Shown here in pieces: positions 32,565 through 40,685 of a stretch of DNA of 49,604 bases; position 1 is the first letter of the stretch; each line of letters starts with the position of its first letter. Below the pieces are notes generated by a model, which did no database searches, had not been told where the DNA came from, and saw only the letters and a list, made by a program, of their open reading frames with translations. This DNA comes from Methanobrevibacter thaueri (GTDB lineage Archaea; Methanobacteriota; Methanobacteria; Methanobacteriales; Methanobacteriaceae): assembly GCF_015062905.1 (NCBI RefSeq), contig NZ_SUTK01000009.1, forward strand, positions 1 through 49,604, read 5' to 3'. The position numbers and the translations under genes were made by a program.

Positions 32565-34195
32565 AACTTATTAAAGTCCAACAAAGCTGACAATCCCCAT
32601 CTGAACATGATGATTCCTGTCGCTCCGCCACTTTTGGCATATTGTGCATCCTTGAACAGTTCACCGTAGGACAATTTGCTGATATCTGAATCTGACCTGT
32701 AGCTTTGAAGTCCTGCCCAAACCTGAGCGCCTTTGGATTTCTCTACAAATGCATGGGTTGTCTTTTTAATCCAGTTAACCCCTGCCTCATAATTTCCTTT
32801 GTAAACCATTGGAACGAGCGCATCAACATGCCTGGACATTGTAGCGACATCCTGACCATAATAATATTTCATGTCATTTGGCTCAGGCATGATTGCTGCT
32901 GTGACTATAATTCCCGGCCTTACTTCCCTAACGGCTTTGCTTGCCTGTTCTATAAAGTAGTTGACGGCTTTGACTCCGTTTTTGTACTTATAAGCATTTC
33001 CAGGGAATCTTGTATAATCATAATGGATCCCATCGATTTCCTTGAGACCAGCATAGTATTTTGACTTCTTGATTACTTTATTAATCTGGTTGTAGTTGAT
33101 GCCTCCATCACCTTTACAAGGAAGAACGTATCCTCCATTATAGAATGCGCATATCCACATGTGAACTTTTATTCCATATTTATGCGCTTCCTTAATCCAG
33201 TTTAAAACTGCAGTTTTTCCATGCAACTCAAAAGCTGTGTGGAGCAGGAATATGTGTTTTGTTCCAAGATTTGAAAGCTTTTTGAGGTTAACGTTTTTCA
33301 TGTCCCATTGGTTGACCCAATAACCGTCTCCAGGGTCAAGTTTATATTTGACGTCAATATAACGTTTTCCTGCTGATTTCAGATACTTTCCATTCTTAAG
33401 GAAATAGTATTGAACCTTATTGCTTCCCTTCTTAAGATTTACATAAAATTTGGCAACACCTTTTTTATTGGTTTTGGCCTTGTAGACCTTGCTTTTTATT
33501 TTAATCTTAACTTTTTTGCCTGAAACAGGTTTTCCATGCACATCTTTAAGTTTGATGCGGAAAACTGATTTTACCCCTTCACAGTGAACCTTTTTACTTC
33601 TGTCAATGAGTTTTATTGATGTCTTTAAGTTTGACTTTACGTTAATTTTTGAAGCTCCACTTGAGGCTGTGAACTCATCATCGCCCGCAAATGAATATTT
33701 AACCTTGTATTTTCCTGTTTTCAGTTTGAAATTTATTGTTGCTTGTCCATTTGAATCTGTGACCTTATTATACTTAACATTGTTTAGAGTTATTGTAACA
33801 GGCTTGTTTGCTAAAGCCTTTCCTCCGGAAGTCAACTGAACAGTGAATTTGTCCTTATAGTCAACATAGGATGTTTTATCCTTGGCTGAAATTACTGTTG
33901 ATGATTTGGCATCATCACTGGCAATCACAGCATCATCCGCTGAAGAAACTTCATTCAAATTAGCATCCGAGGACAATACTTTATCAAAATCTTCATCCGC
34001 TGAAGAAACTTCATTCAAATTACCGTCTGATAAGGACAGTTCATCCAAATCTGCATCTGCTGAAGGAACTTCGATTGCATCTCCATCAACAGAATTTAAA
34101 TTATCACAAGTGTTGTTTTCACTTGCAGATATTACAGAAACAGACAGAAACAATGTCAAAAGAATAATAAAACAGAATATTGCTTTATTTCTCAT
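32561..34195 (-). CDS. Secreted adhesin-like protein with glycosidase-like barrel
   Basis: 544 aa. Signal peptide 1-24 (ending SVISA), then an acidic Ser/Asp repeat region (25-97), two lysine-rich Ig-like domains (~105-190, ~195-285) and a C-terminal TIM barrel (~290-544). The barrel has GYWVNQWDMKNVNLKKL, HKYGIKVHMWICAFYN, DGIHYDYTRFPG with candidate catalytic Asp, and PEPNDMKYYYGQD. DGIHxDYxRxP is typical of the GHL10/DUF4015 glycosyl-hydrolase-like group. It probably acts on a surface or host polysaccharide; substrate unknown. Only one gene of the unit is visible. Confidence 0.8.
   Translation of the reverse strand: MRNKAIFCFIILLTLFLSVSVISASENNTCDNLNSVDGDAIEVPSADADLDELSLSDGNLNEVSSADEDFDKVLSSDANLNEVSSADDAVIASDDAKSSTVISAKDKTSYVDYKDKFTVQLTSGGKALANKPVTITLNNVKYNKVTDSNGQATINFKLKTGKYKVKYSFAGDDEFTASSGASKINVKSNLKTSIKLIDRSKKVHCEGVKSVFRIKLKDVHGKPVSGKKVKIKIKSKVYKAKTNKKGVAKFYVNLKKGSNKVQYYFLKNGKYLKSAGKRYIDVKYKLDPGDGYWVNQWDMKNVNLKKLSNLGTKHIFLLHTAFELHGKTAVLNWIKEAHKYGIKVHMWICAFYNGGYVLPCKGDGGINYNQINKVIKKSKYYAGLKEIDGIHYDYTRFPGNAYKYKNGVKAVNYFIEQASKAVREVRPGIIVTAAIMPEPNDMKYYYGQDVATMSRHVDALVPMVYKGNYEAGVNWIKKTTHAFVEKSKGAQVWAGLQSYRSDSDISKLSYGELFKDAQYAKSGGATGIIMFRWGLSALLDFNKL
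33933..34022 (-). repeat. 30-bp direct repeat coding an acidic motif
   Basis: The same 30 bases occur at 33933-33962 and 33993-34022, a 60-bp period, within the acidic region of the adhesin. They encode LNEVSSADE/D units. Exact identity suggests recent slippage or recombination, so the number of units may vary between strains. Confidence 0.75.
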
Positions 34196-34246
34196 ATATT
34201 CACATCCAATTAAAACTTTTATTTATATGGATACTTAAATATTTGC

Positions 34247-35032
34247 TCAGATGAATCTCTCTTCAAAATCCATTAAAACGCCTAAAAGGAAATGATCCAA
34301 GCATTCTACCGTCTCATCATAGATATCATCAGGCACGTCCCAATATGCAGATGCGATGCTTCCCGCAATTGCCGCCTGGGTATCCGCATCACCTCCAAGG
34401 GAAACGGCATTCCTGATGGTGTCCTCGAAATCATCCGCCTCCAAAAAGCAGATTATGGACTCCGGCACACTTTTCTTGCAGGATATCTCGAATTTATAGC
34501 TTGGTCGAATCTCATCCAGCGATAAAGACAAGTTATAGCCATATTCTGATTCAACATGTTCCCTGATTTCATCCTTGCCCGCACCGGTTCTTGCAAGATA
34601 GATTGCATCTGATGTTGCAAGGGCACCTATCACCCCGTCAGGATGATTGTGGGTGACGATGGATGAGGTTTTAGCCAATTCCTGAGCTTCCTCCAGAGAG
34701 TCAGCCACCCATGCACAGGGTGAAACCCTCATTGCAGAGCCGTTTGCCCAACTTCCGTAAGGTTCTGGTGATTCCTGTTTAAGCCAGTAATAAAAATTGC
34801 GCCCATAGCCTGCATTAGGATACATGTTCCCGAAATATTTGAGATTTCTAATCAGGGCATCCTTTGAAGTCTTGTCTTCACACAACCATTTTGCAATAGC
34901 CAGTGTCATTACTGTATCATCCGTAAATTGAGAATAATAGCTGAACAAATCAAACTCTTTTGTTTTGATAGGTCGATTCTCAAAAACGGATCCTATCACA
35001 TCACCGCTAATTGCACCAATTATTCCTTTCAT
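34247..35032 (-). CDS. ADP-ribosylglycohydrolase family protein (DraG-like)
   Basis: 261 aa, all-alpha. The two metal sites are FTDDTVMTLAIAKWL near residue 36 and SLGGDADTQAAIAGSIASAYW near 212; NGSAMRVSPCAW and THNHPDGVIGALATSDAI complete the family core. It hydrolyses ADP-ribose from proteins or small ADP-ribosylated compounds using two Mg2+. No ADP-ribosyltransferase is nearby, so the target is unknown (nitrogenase regulation is unlikely from context). It stands alone, with its ATG at 35032. Confidence 0.92.
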   Translation of the reverse strand: MKGIIGAISGDVIGSVFENRPIKTKEFDLFSYYSQFTDDTVMTLAIAKWLCEDKTSKDALIRNLKYFGNMYPNAGYGRNFYYWLKQESPEPYGSWANGSAMRVSPCAWVADSLEEAQELAKTSSIVTHNHPDGVIGALATSDAIYLARTGAGKDEIREHVESEYGYNLSLSLDEIRPSYKFEISCKKSVPESIICFLEADDFEDTIRNAVSLGGDADTQAAIAGSIASAYWDVPDDIYDETVECLDHFLLGVLMDFEERFI

Positions 35033-35251
35033 GAATATACATTTGTTTTAATACATTAATAAGATACTGATATCATATGGAAAAATTGTCTCAATCCTGT
35101 AAACTGATTTTTCCAAAACACTCCTTTTTGAATTTCAAGAATTGAAAAGAGGATTTTTGAGTATTACTGCAAGTTCAATTTAGTAATATGAAATTGAAAA
35201 AGATTAAAAGCTTATTTACCATTATTTCAATATATTATAATAGTGATTAAA

Positions 35252-36073
35252 ATGAGCTGCTGGAAATATTGGCCAAAAATTGAGGAAATTGCAAACAAAT
35301 TAGAAGATTATGGAATTGATTCATTAAATGACATGTCTTCCCTGAATGACGTGGATTTAGATGAAATAACATTATTATTGGATGAGATAGAAGTCATTGC
35401 ACACGATGAAACAATAGATTTTGATTCCGCAAAGCATATTTTAGATGATGAAAAGATGAACAGTGCCCTGAATCTGATCAGAAAATTCTATCTCTACATC
35501 GGCGCAAGACTTGAGACAAACAATGCAATGGAAATAATAGAATCAGATGACCCTAAGGCGACCCTTGACACATTCCATTTCTATGAAAGATACCAAGGCC
35601 TGCTCACCAATGAATCAAAACTGGCACATTGGCATGACGATAAAACATTTGTTTTCGTTGGAAGCGGACCTTTGCCTTTGACACTGATACTGTTCAGGGA
35701 AAAATTCGGCTGCAAATGCATAGGCATTGAAATACAGGAAGATGTGGCGGAACTGTCCAGAAAAGTTATTAAAAAGCTGGGCCTTGATGACGGCATTAAA
35801 ATCCTTGTAGGGGACGAAACATTACTCAGGGATATCGATTTCGACATATTGATGGTGGCCGCTTTTGCCGAGCCTAAGGAAAGGGTATTCGCCAATGTCT
35901 GGGAAATCGTTGATGAAAAGACACCGGTTCTTGTCAGAACATACAGCGGTATGAGAGCGATCCTCTATGCTCCCCTAACAGACACAATCCTCAGAGGATT
36001 CCACAAGGAAGTGATGCTGCTTCCGCTTGGAAACTCAAACAATACAAGCGTGCTTCTGAGAAAAGTGATTTAA
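35252..36073 (+). CDS. Nicotianamine synthase-like protein
   Basis: 273 aa. TFVFVGSGPLPLTLILFREKFGCKCIGIE is the SAM-binding core with the family's GPLPLT motif, and FDILMVAAFAEPKERVF follows. The gene matches my memory of the archaeal homologue MTH675 of Methanothermobacter, which condenses aminocarboxypropyl groups of SAM with glutamate to form a nicotianamine-like molecule; staphylopine synthase CntL belongs to the same family. The product would bind Ni, Fe or Zn. GTGATT precedes the ATG at 35252, preferred over the GTG at 35243. No transporter or dehydrogenase partner is adjacent. Confidence 0.85.
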   Translation: MSCWKYWPKIEEIANKLEDYGIDSLNDMSSLNDVDLDEITLLLDEIEVIAHDETIDFDSAKHILDDEKMNSALNLIRKFYLYIGARLETNNAMEIIESDDPKATLDTFHFYERYQGLLTNESKLAHWHDDKTFVFVGSGPLPLTLILFREKFGCKCIGIEIQEDVAELSRKVIKKLGLDDGIKILVGDETLLRDIDFDILMVAAFAEPKERVFANVWEIVDEKTPVLVRTYSGMRAILYAPLTDTILRGFHKEVMLLPLGNSNNTSVLLRKVI

Positions 36074-36428
36074 AAATTTCTTTTCTCCTCATTTTCAAAA
36101 TCAGTAAAATAAAATATAGCTATTAAAGTGATGAACTTCAATAGCTATTGTAGACAGTAAAAGAAACCTACATGTGCTCATATAAATCTCTTTTTTCAAT
36201 TAACCTTCCTATATTGATGGAGAAAAGATTAACTATAAACCGGTAATGCTCAGTCGACAGTTAAAGGCCAATGATGAATTTATCAACATAGAAAAAATTA
36301 ACTCGAAAGACAATCAAATATTCTCTATCCAACTATCTTTCTAACATCAGCAACGAATCCCTGATGTTGGAAAGATAATTAATGAAAGTAAATAGCTATG
36401 AGCCATTTACTTTCCTTGACATATTTGA
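36074..36428. other. Convergent intergenic region with three hairpins
   Basis: About 355 bp between the nicotianamine-synthase-like gene and the MvhD-like gene. Three inverted repeats: 36116-36129/36135-36148 (14 bp, one mismatch, 5-nt loop); 36334-36350/36361-36377 (17 bp, one mismatch, 10-nt loop); 36384-36393/36405-36414 (perfect 10 bp, GAAAGTAAAT). AATAGCTAT recurs in the first and third. They may end both messages or be processed; no gene is visible. Confidence 0.65.
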
Positions 36429-36833
36429 TTAGTCTAATTCCAATGGTCCGAGCTTATTCAATTCCTTGCGGAACTCCTCCATTGTCCTTTGGAACTTTTC
36501 ACCTTCTGATGCTGAAATCCATTCATGACAGAACCTTTCCTTTTCTATTCCGAATTCCTCAAGAATGTCTTCAACAATCTTGGATCTTCTTGACCATTTG
36601 TAGTTACCGGCGTCATAGTGGCAATCACCTATGTGGCAACCGCCTACAAACACTCCGTCGGCGCCTTCCTGGAATGCCTTGAATATCATGGAAGGGCTGA
36701 TTCTTCCTGAGCACATTACACGAATGATTCTGATGTTAGGAGAGTATTGCATACGTGCAGTTCCTGCAGTATCAGCACCACCATAACAACACCAGTTACA
36801 TAATAAACCTACAATTTTTAAATCATCTGCCAT
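36429..36833 (-). CDS. MvhD/FlpD-like hydrogenase iron-sulfur (delta) subunit
   Basis: 134 aa. GLLCNWCCYGGADTAG near residue 9, IIRVMCSGRISPSMIF near 36 and GADGVFVGGCHIGDCHY near 58 hold the conserved cysteines that bind a 2Fe-2S cluster in MvhD. In methanogens this subunit hands electrons to HdrA of heterodisulfide reductase for flavin-based bifurcation. Here it follows an FdhB-like gene by 9 bp, which suggests electrons reach Hdr from F420H2 or formate. The gene order resembles the flpECBDA cluster of Methanothermobacter (from memory). Confidence 0.9.
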   Translation of the reverse strand: MADDLKIVGLLCNWCCYGGADTAGTARMQYSPNIRIIRVMCSGRISPSMIFKAFQEGADGVFVGGCHIGDCHYDAGNYKWSRRSKIVEDILEEFGIEKERFCHEWISASEGEKFQRTMEEFRKELNKLGPLELD

Positions 36834-36842
36834 CTAATCACC

Positions 36843-37982
36843 TCATAATTCAGTTTTTTCTGGACTGTATAATGGAGGTTTGATGTCATCTGAAACTCCA
36901 GCTACATAGCCAGTCTTATTAAAGTATTTTTTCTGCAATTTGTCAAAAATCAATGAAACAGGAATGTCCATTGGACATACGTCATCACATTGTCCGCAAT
37001 CAACACAGCTGAAGCTCATGTGGGACAGCCTTACTCCCTGGAATGCTATTGGAGTAGGTGGAATGTTGGTTTCATCCTTGAAGTATGGCTTGTTCAGTTC
37101 GCAGTTTTCAAAGCACCAGCAAATCGGACAGACGTCACGGCAAGCGTAACAGCTGATGCAGCGCTTCCATTCGTCCATTTCACTTACAGTAGGATAAACT
37201 GCATTTTGAACCTTGTTGGCCATCTTGATCATGATGCCTTCAACTTTAGCTCTTCCGTCGATAGCTCCCTGAGCAGGAGTTTTGGTTTCAAGAATTCCTG
37301 CCTTTTTGGCACCGTCAATCATTTCCTGACCTTTTTCATCATTAATTTCAATGAATGTCCAGCAGTCTTCAGCTCCCCAGTTACCGCAGGCAAGGTTTGC
37401 CTTTCTTGGGATTTTAACATCACATCTTTGGCAGTTGGTACGGCGGCCGTAGCCTTCATTTTCAAGGTCATGGATTTTGACTGCCTCTTCGGAACCGTCT
37501 GCAAGCTCGATGATAAACTGTCCCTTGTCGATTTCTTCGCTTATTACATCATCAGGATCTGCTTCATAGAACAAATCAATCATTTTCCTTCCACTTACAG
37601 GTGAAACTGTTCCTCCGCAGTTCAATCCGATTACGTAAATGTTGTCTCTGTTGATTTTGTGTCTTGCAATAAGCTCTTCTATTGCCCTCATGTCACAAGG
37701 CTTTGCGGTCACTGCCACTTTCTTGTCGAAGAAGTACTTCTGCACAAGGTCCCCAATCATTGTAGGGGCGCAGTGATATGAACCTGCAGTCTTCATCAGA
37801 TCTTCTGAATCGGTTACGAAAGTTGGAATTCCGTCATAAACGTCATCGCAAGGGCTGATTGCCAATACTCCATCAACTATTCCTTCATCAAGCAGATACT
37901 TGAGGATACTGGTTACTGCACCTCCGCATTCGCCCGCTTTATGAATATCATCATTTTGGGATTTTGCTAAAACATAACTCAT
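36843..37982 (-). CDS. FdhB/FrhB-family F420-binding Fe-S subunit
   Basis: 379 aa from the ATG at 37982; AGGTGA lies 5 nt upstream, and the GTG at 37991 is too close to it. The N-terminal half is the FAD/F420-binding domain (GECGGAVTSILKYL, GSYHCAPTM, VTAKPCDMRAIEEL, NCGGTVSP). The C-terminal part has two ferredoxin clusters: CISCYACRDVCPICWC and CVDCGQCDDVCPMDIP. It links F420 to iron-sulfur electron carriers in formate dehydrogenase or Flp complexes. It follows a truncated MopB-like gene by 13 bp and precedes the MvhD-like gene by 9 bp; no full-size FdhA is in the window. Confidence 0.9.
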   Translation of the reverse strand: MSYVLAKSQNDDIHKAGECGGAVTSILKYLLDEGIVDGVLAISPCDDVYDGIPTFVTDSEDLMKTAGSYHCAPTMIGDLVQKYFFDKKVAVTAKPCDMRAIEELIARHKINRDNIYVIGLNCGGTVSPVSGRKMIDLFYEADPDDVISEEIDKGQFIIELADGSEEAVKIHDLENEGYGRRTNCQRCDVKIPRKANLACGNWGAEDCWTFIEINDEKGQEMIDGAKKAGILETKTPAQGAIDGRAKVEGIMIKMANKVQNAVYPTVSEMDEWKRCISCYACRDVCPICWCFENCELNKPYFKDETNIPPTPIAFQGVRLSHMSFSCVDCGQCDDVCPMDIPVSLIFDKLQKKYFNKTGYVAGVSDDIKPPLYSPEKTEL

Positions 37983-37995
37983 ATAACTCACCTGC

Positions 37996-38940
37996 CTATC
38001 CGTTTAATTTTTCAATAACCTCAATTTCACTTAAAACATCTGATTCAATTGCAGCATTGAAAGTTTGGGTTTCACCCATTGCATTTACAAATGATCCGTC
38101 TTTTTCAAGCCATGTTTTGATTGGAACAACAATGTCTGAAGCTTCGGTTGTCTTGTTTGCACATGGCGCAAAGCTTATTATTTTTGAAATTTTTGAAAAG
38201 TCATATCCTAATTCGTCAACAATGTCATCGTCAAATACCAGAAGGACCTTGGTGCTGTCCAGCAGCTCAAACATTTCATCCTTGGACTTTGCATCCAAAA
38301 TGCCTAATGCTCCTTTGGTGTTTGATTTGCTGAATACAGGCAGTATCTTGCAGTTGAGAGCTTCGATTTTGGCCAAATCATCAGCGGCTTCAATCTGGTT
38401 GAATACTACAACAGAGGATTCATCAATGTCACCTTTGCATGCATCCAAAAATTCCCCAACTGATTCGCTGAAGCATTCATCGGCTATGTTAGATGTTACG
38501 GAACTTTCAGCATTAACGAATGCGGAAATCTTGGCCCCGTTCTGTTTTGCATGGACGATTCTTCTTCCGATCAATGGGTTTTCATACAACAGGTCTCCAA
38601 TGACAAAAACCTTTTGGGCATTTTCCACGTCCTCATAGGATGCGACTTCATCATAATTCTTCAGGTCATCTGCATAAAAGCCAATGTTATAGCCATTTGA
38701 CTGTGCGAATTCCTTTATCGCTTCTATTTCTTCAATTGTGTTGTTACCTGAACAAATTACTGTGACATTTGAAGAATCAGCGGATTGCAATTCTTTTTTA
38801 ATATCATCAATAAATGCATCGCCATCTGCATTCTCGAATTTGTTTAAATAACTATCAATGGAGTTTCTTCCATTCAAACAATTTTTACCTGCGTTAACAG
38901 GGTGCCTCTTATATTGGGAATGTTCCCACAACTTCCCCAT
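37996..38940 (-). CDS. Truncated molybdopterin-oxidoreductase-like protein (FdhA/FlpC-like), main part
   Basis: The long frame has 314 codons, but its ATG at 38940 is out of frame with the start of the real gene. It shows RHPVNAGKNCLNGRNSIDSYL, the fourth Fe-S cysteine and following helix of an FdhA/NuoG-type N-terminal domain, then a Rossmann-like domain with FVIGDLLYENPLIGRRIVHAKQNGAKISAF. The Mo-coordinating Cys/Sec region and most of the catalytic half of an FdhA (~680 aa) are absent, and the protein ends at a DIVVPIKTWLEKDGSFVN motif. It could be a structural or Fe-S relay subunit. The first 33 residues lie in another frame (see next entry). Confidence 0.7.
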   Translation of the reverse strand: MGKLWEHSQYKRHPVNAGKNCLNGRNSIDSYLNKFENADGDAFIDDIKKELQSADSSNVTVICSGNNTIEEIEAIKEFAQSNGYNIGFYADDLKNYDEVASYEDVENAQKVFVIGDLLYENPLIGRRIVHAKQNGAKISAFVNAESSVTSNIADECFSESVGEFLDACKGDIDESSVVVFNQIEAADDLAKIEALNCKILPVFSKSNTKGALGILDAKSKDEMFELLDSTKVLLVFDDDIVDELGYDFSKISKIISFAPCANKTTEASDIVVPIKTWLEKDGSFVNAMGETQTFNAAIESDVLSEIEVIEKLNG

Positions 38941-39010
38941 CCTTCAAAACAACATTAATGCCGCAGCCTACACTGCAGGAAGGACATAAAGTGTGCTTAA
39001 TCTCCAACAT
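38909..39010 (-). pseudogene. N-terminal 4Fe-4S piece of the MopB-like gene, split by a +1 frameshift
   Basis: Minus-strand ATG at 39010, with GGAGAT upstream, opens a frame reading MLEIKHTLCPSCSVGCGINV to GTFPI and stops at 38909. Cysteines 9, 12 and 16 form C-x2-C-x3-C. Dropping one base at about 38915-38918 joins GTFP to YKRHPVNAGKNC, giving C-x2-C-x3-C-x27-C, the canonical MopB cluster spacing, which neither frame has alone. So one gene of about 337 aa is split by one extra base: mutation, sequencing error or programmed frameshift. Confidence 0.75.
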
Positions 39011-39692
39011 ATTTTATCTCCATTAGTATAGAGCATCAGAATATTTTTCATAGCGAAAACTATAATCGAAATTTAACAGATTCTCAACTATAAGAAAAAC
39101 TGGAAACTGTCACAAGATTTTAAAAAAAATTCTATTGTCACTCCTCATACGGCCCAAATTTATATTTTTAAAATCATGCCCAAATATCCAATTTTTAGAA
39201 AAATTATTCGTATAACTCTGAACAATTTTTAATCAGTGAAACAAAATTATCCAATTAAAAAATTTTAATTGCATAACCTAATAATAGATATTATATTACT
39301 GAATATATAAATGTTATTAAAATATCTGAGGATTTAAATAAACTTAAATACAATATAAATAATAGAAAATGCTAATTATATCTTAATTTTAATTACCTAT
39401 ATTTCAAAAATGAATTTAAAATTATATTCATTCTATTCTTATAAAATAAAGAACATATAGCCAAAAAACTAAAACTATTATAAATCGTGATAAATCGTTT
39501 AAAATAATGACAAATTATTTTCTAATTTTACAAGAATTTCAGCAATTCAAAAAATGAAAAATGTTCAAATACTAACGAACAATCTACCCTAAAAAAAATT
39601 GAAATCATGATGCTGAAAAATAAGTTTTCGAATATTTGATCCTGAAAAAAAGTTATAAAAAAAAGTAAAAAAATAAGGAATAATGAGAAAAG
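39011..39692. other. Long AT-rich intergenic region
   Basis: About 680 bp between the redox cluster and idsA, very AT-rich. The part near 39011-39040 should hold the promoter of the MopB-like gene. Near 39650-39690, A-rich plus-strand sequence gives a T-rich tract after idsA on its own strand. I find no open frame with a ribosome binding site and no stable RNA-like structure, though some short A/T inverted repeats occur. Confidence 0.4.
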
Positions 39693-40673
39693 TTAGGCAC
39701 TTCTCTCAAGTACAAAATCTGCAATGTCAACAAGTATCTGTTTAGATGAAGAGTCGTCTAATATTTCGAGTACTTCTTTTGCTTTGACTACAGATTCTTG
39801 TGCCAAATTACGAGCATATTCAATGGCTCCACAATTTGTTAAAATCTCAACCGCTTCATCTATCTCATCTTGAGAATTATTGTCAGATTTTAAGATTTCA
39901 AGTAACCTGTCGTCATCGACACTTGCCAAACCCTTGATTGCAATGATTGTCATCTTGCCCTTGCCGATGTCGGAACCGATCGGTTTTCCAAGGGTTTCCT
40001 CATCAGCTGCAATATCAAGATAGTCATCCTGAATCTGGAAAGCAAGACCAATCAAACGGCCATACTCATACATTGCGTCAATCACTTCATCACTTGCACC
40101 GCCCATGATTGCTCCTGCTTTAGTGGCAGCCGCAATCAAAGCACCTGTCTTTTTGAAGATCATTTCCATGTATTCATCTTCGGTAACATCAAACCTGTCT
40201 TCAAAGCCCATGTCTGATGCCTGACCTTCACAGATTTTAACGCATGCATCTGCAACGGTGGCCAAAGCCTTGTTGTTCTGTTCTGAGCTAGTTCCTTCAG
40301 AACAAATGATTATTTCAAAAGCTTTTGAAAATAGGGTGTCTCCGGCAAGAATTGCAACATCATCTCCCCAAACCTTATGAACGGAAGGCATTCCCCTTCT
40401 CATATCATCCTGGTCCATGATATCATCATGTATTAAGGAAAATGTATGAATCAGTTCAATGGCCGCACCTGTCTTAAGAGCGGATTCTCGTTTTCCACCA
40501 ACAGCTTCGGCAGTTATTAATGTCAAAGCCGGCCTTAGCATTTTTCCTCCAGCACGAGTTAAGTAAACTGATGCTTCAGCCAAATTATCTGGAGTTATGG
40601 TGGCTAATTCTTCCTCAATTGTTTTTGTAATGTCTGTTGAATAATTTCCCAGTACTTCTTTTACATCACTCAT
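39693..40673 (-). CDS. idsA: Geranylgeranyl/farnesyl diphosphate synthase
   Basis: 326 aa. A trans-isoprenyl diphosphate synthase with the two aspartate-rich motifs, DDIMDQDDMRRG near residue 85 and FQIQDDYLDIAAD near 217. It builds the C15-C20 chains of archaeal ether lipids from IPP and DMAPP. It is the last gene of the isoprenoid cluster, 12 bp after RNase J, with AGGAGG-like bases before its ATG. The chain length cannot be deduced with certainty from the region before the first DDxxD. Confidence 0.95.
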   Translation of the reverse strand: MSDVKEVLGNYSTDITKTIEEELATITPDNLAEASVYLTRAGGKMLRPALTLITAEAVGGKRESALKTGAAIELIHTFSLIHDDIMDQDDMRRGMPSVHKVWGDDVAILAGDTLFSKAFEIIICSEGTSSEQNNKALATVADACVKICEGQASDMGFEDRFDVTEDEYMEMIFKKTGALIAAATKAGAIMGGASDEVIDAMYEYGRLIGLAFQIQDDYLDIAADEETLGKPIGSDIGKGKMTIIAIKGLASVDDDRLLEILKSDNNSQDEIDEAVEILTNCGAIEYARNLAQESVVKAKEVLEILDDSSSKQILVDIADFVLERSA

Positions 40674-40685
40674 AATAATCCCTCC

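Noticed and set aside
33933..34022. Possible CRISPR-like repeats
   Set aside because: Only two units, inside a coding frame and encoding a repeated peptide; no array or cas genes.
33882..34238. 118-aa plus-strand frame with repeated Ser/Glu segments
   Set aside because: Repeats are explained by the acidic repeat of the adhesin on the other strand.
36990..37604. 204-aa plus-strand open frame opposite the FdhB gene
   Set aside because: Antisense shadow of a clear FdhB with ferredoxin cysteines; no ribosome site and no recognisable protein pattern.
37964..38638. 224-aa plus-strand open frame opposite the MopB-like gene
   Set aside because: Ser/Leu-rich shadow typical of the complement of acidic coding sequence; the minus strand has family motifs.
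39480..39530. A/T inverted repeat AAATAAT...ATTATTT in the long intergenic region
   Set aside because: Expected by chance in sequence this AT-rich; no T-run or conserved context.
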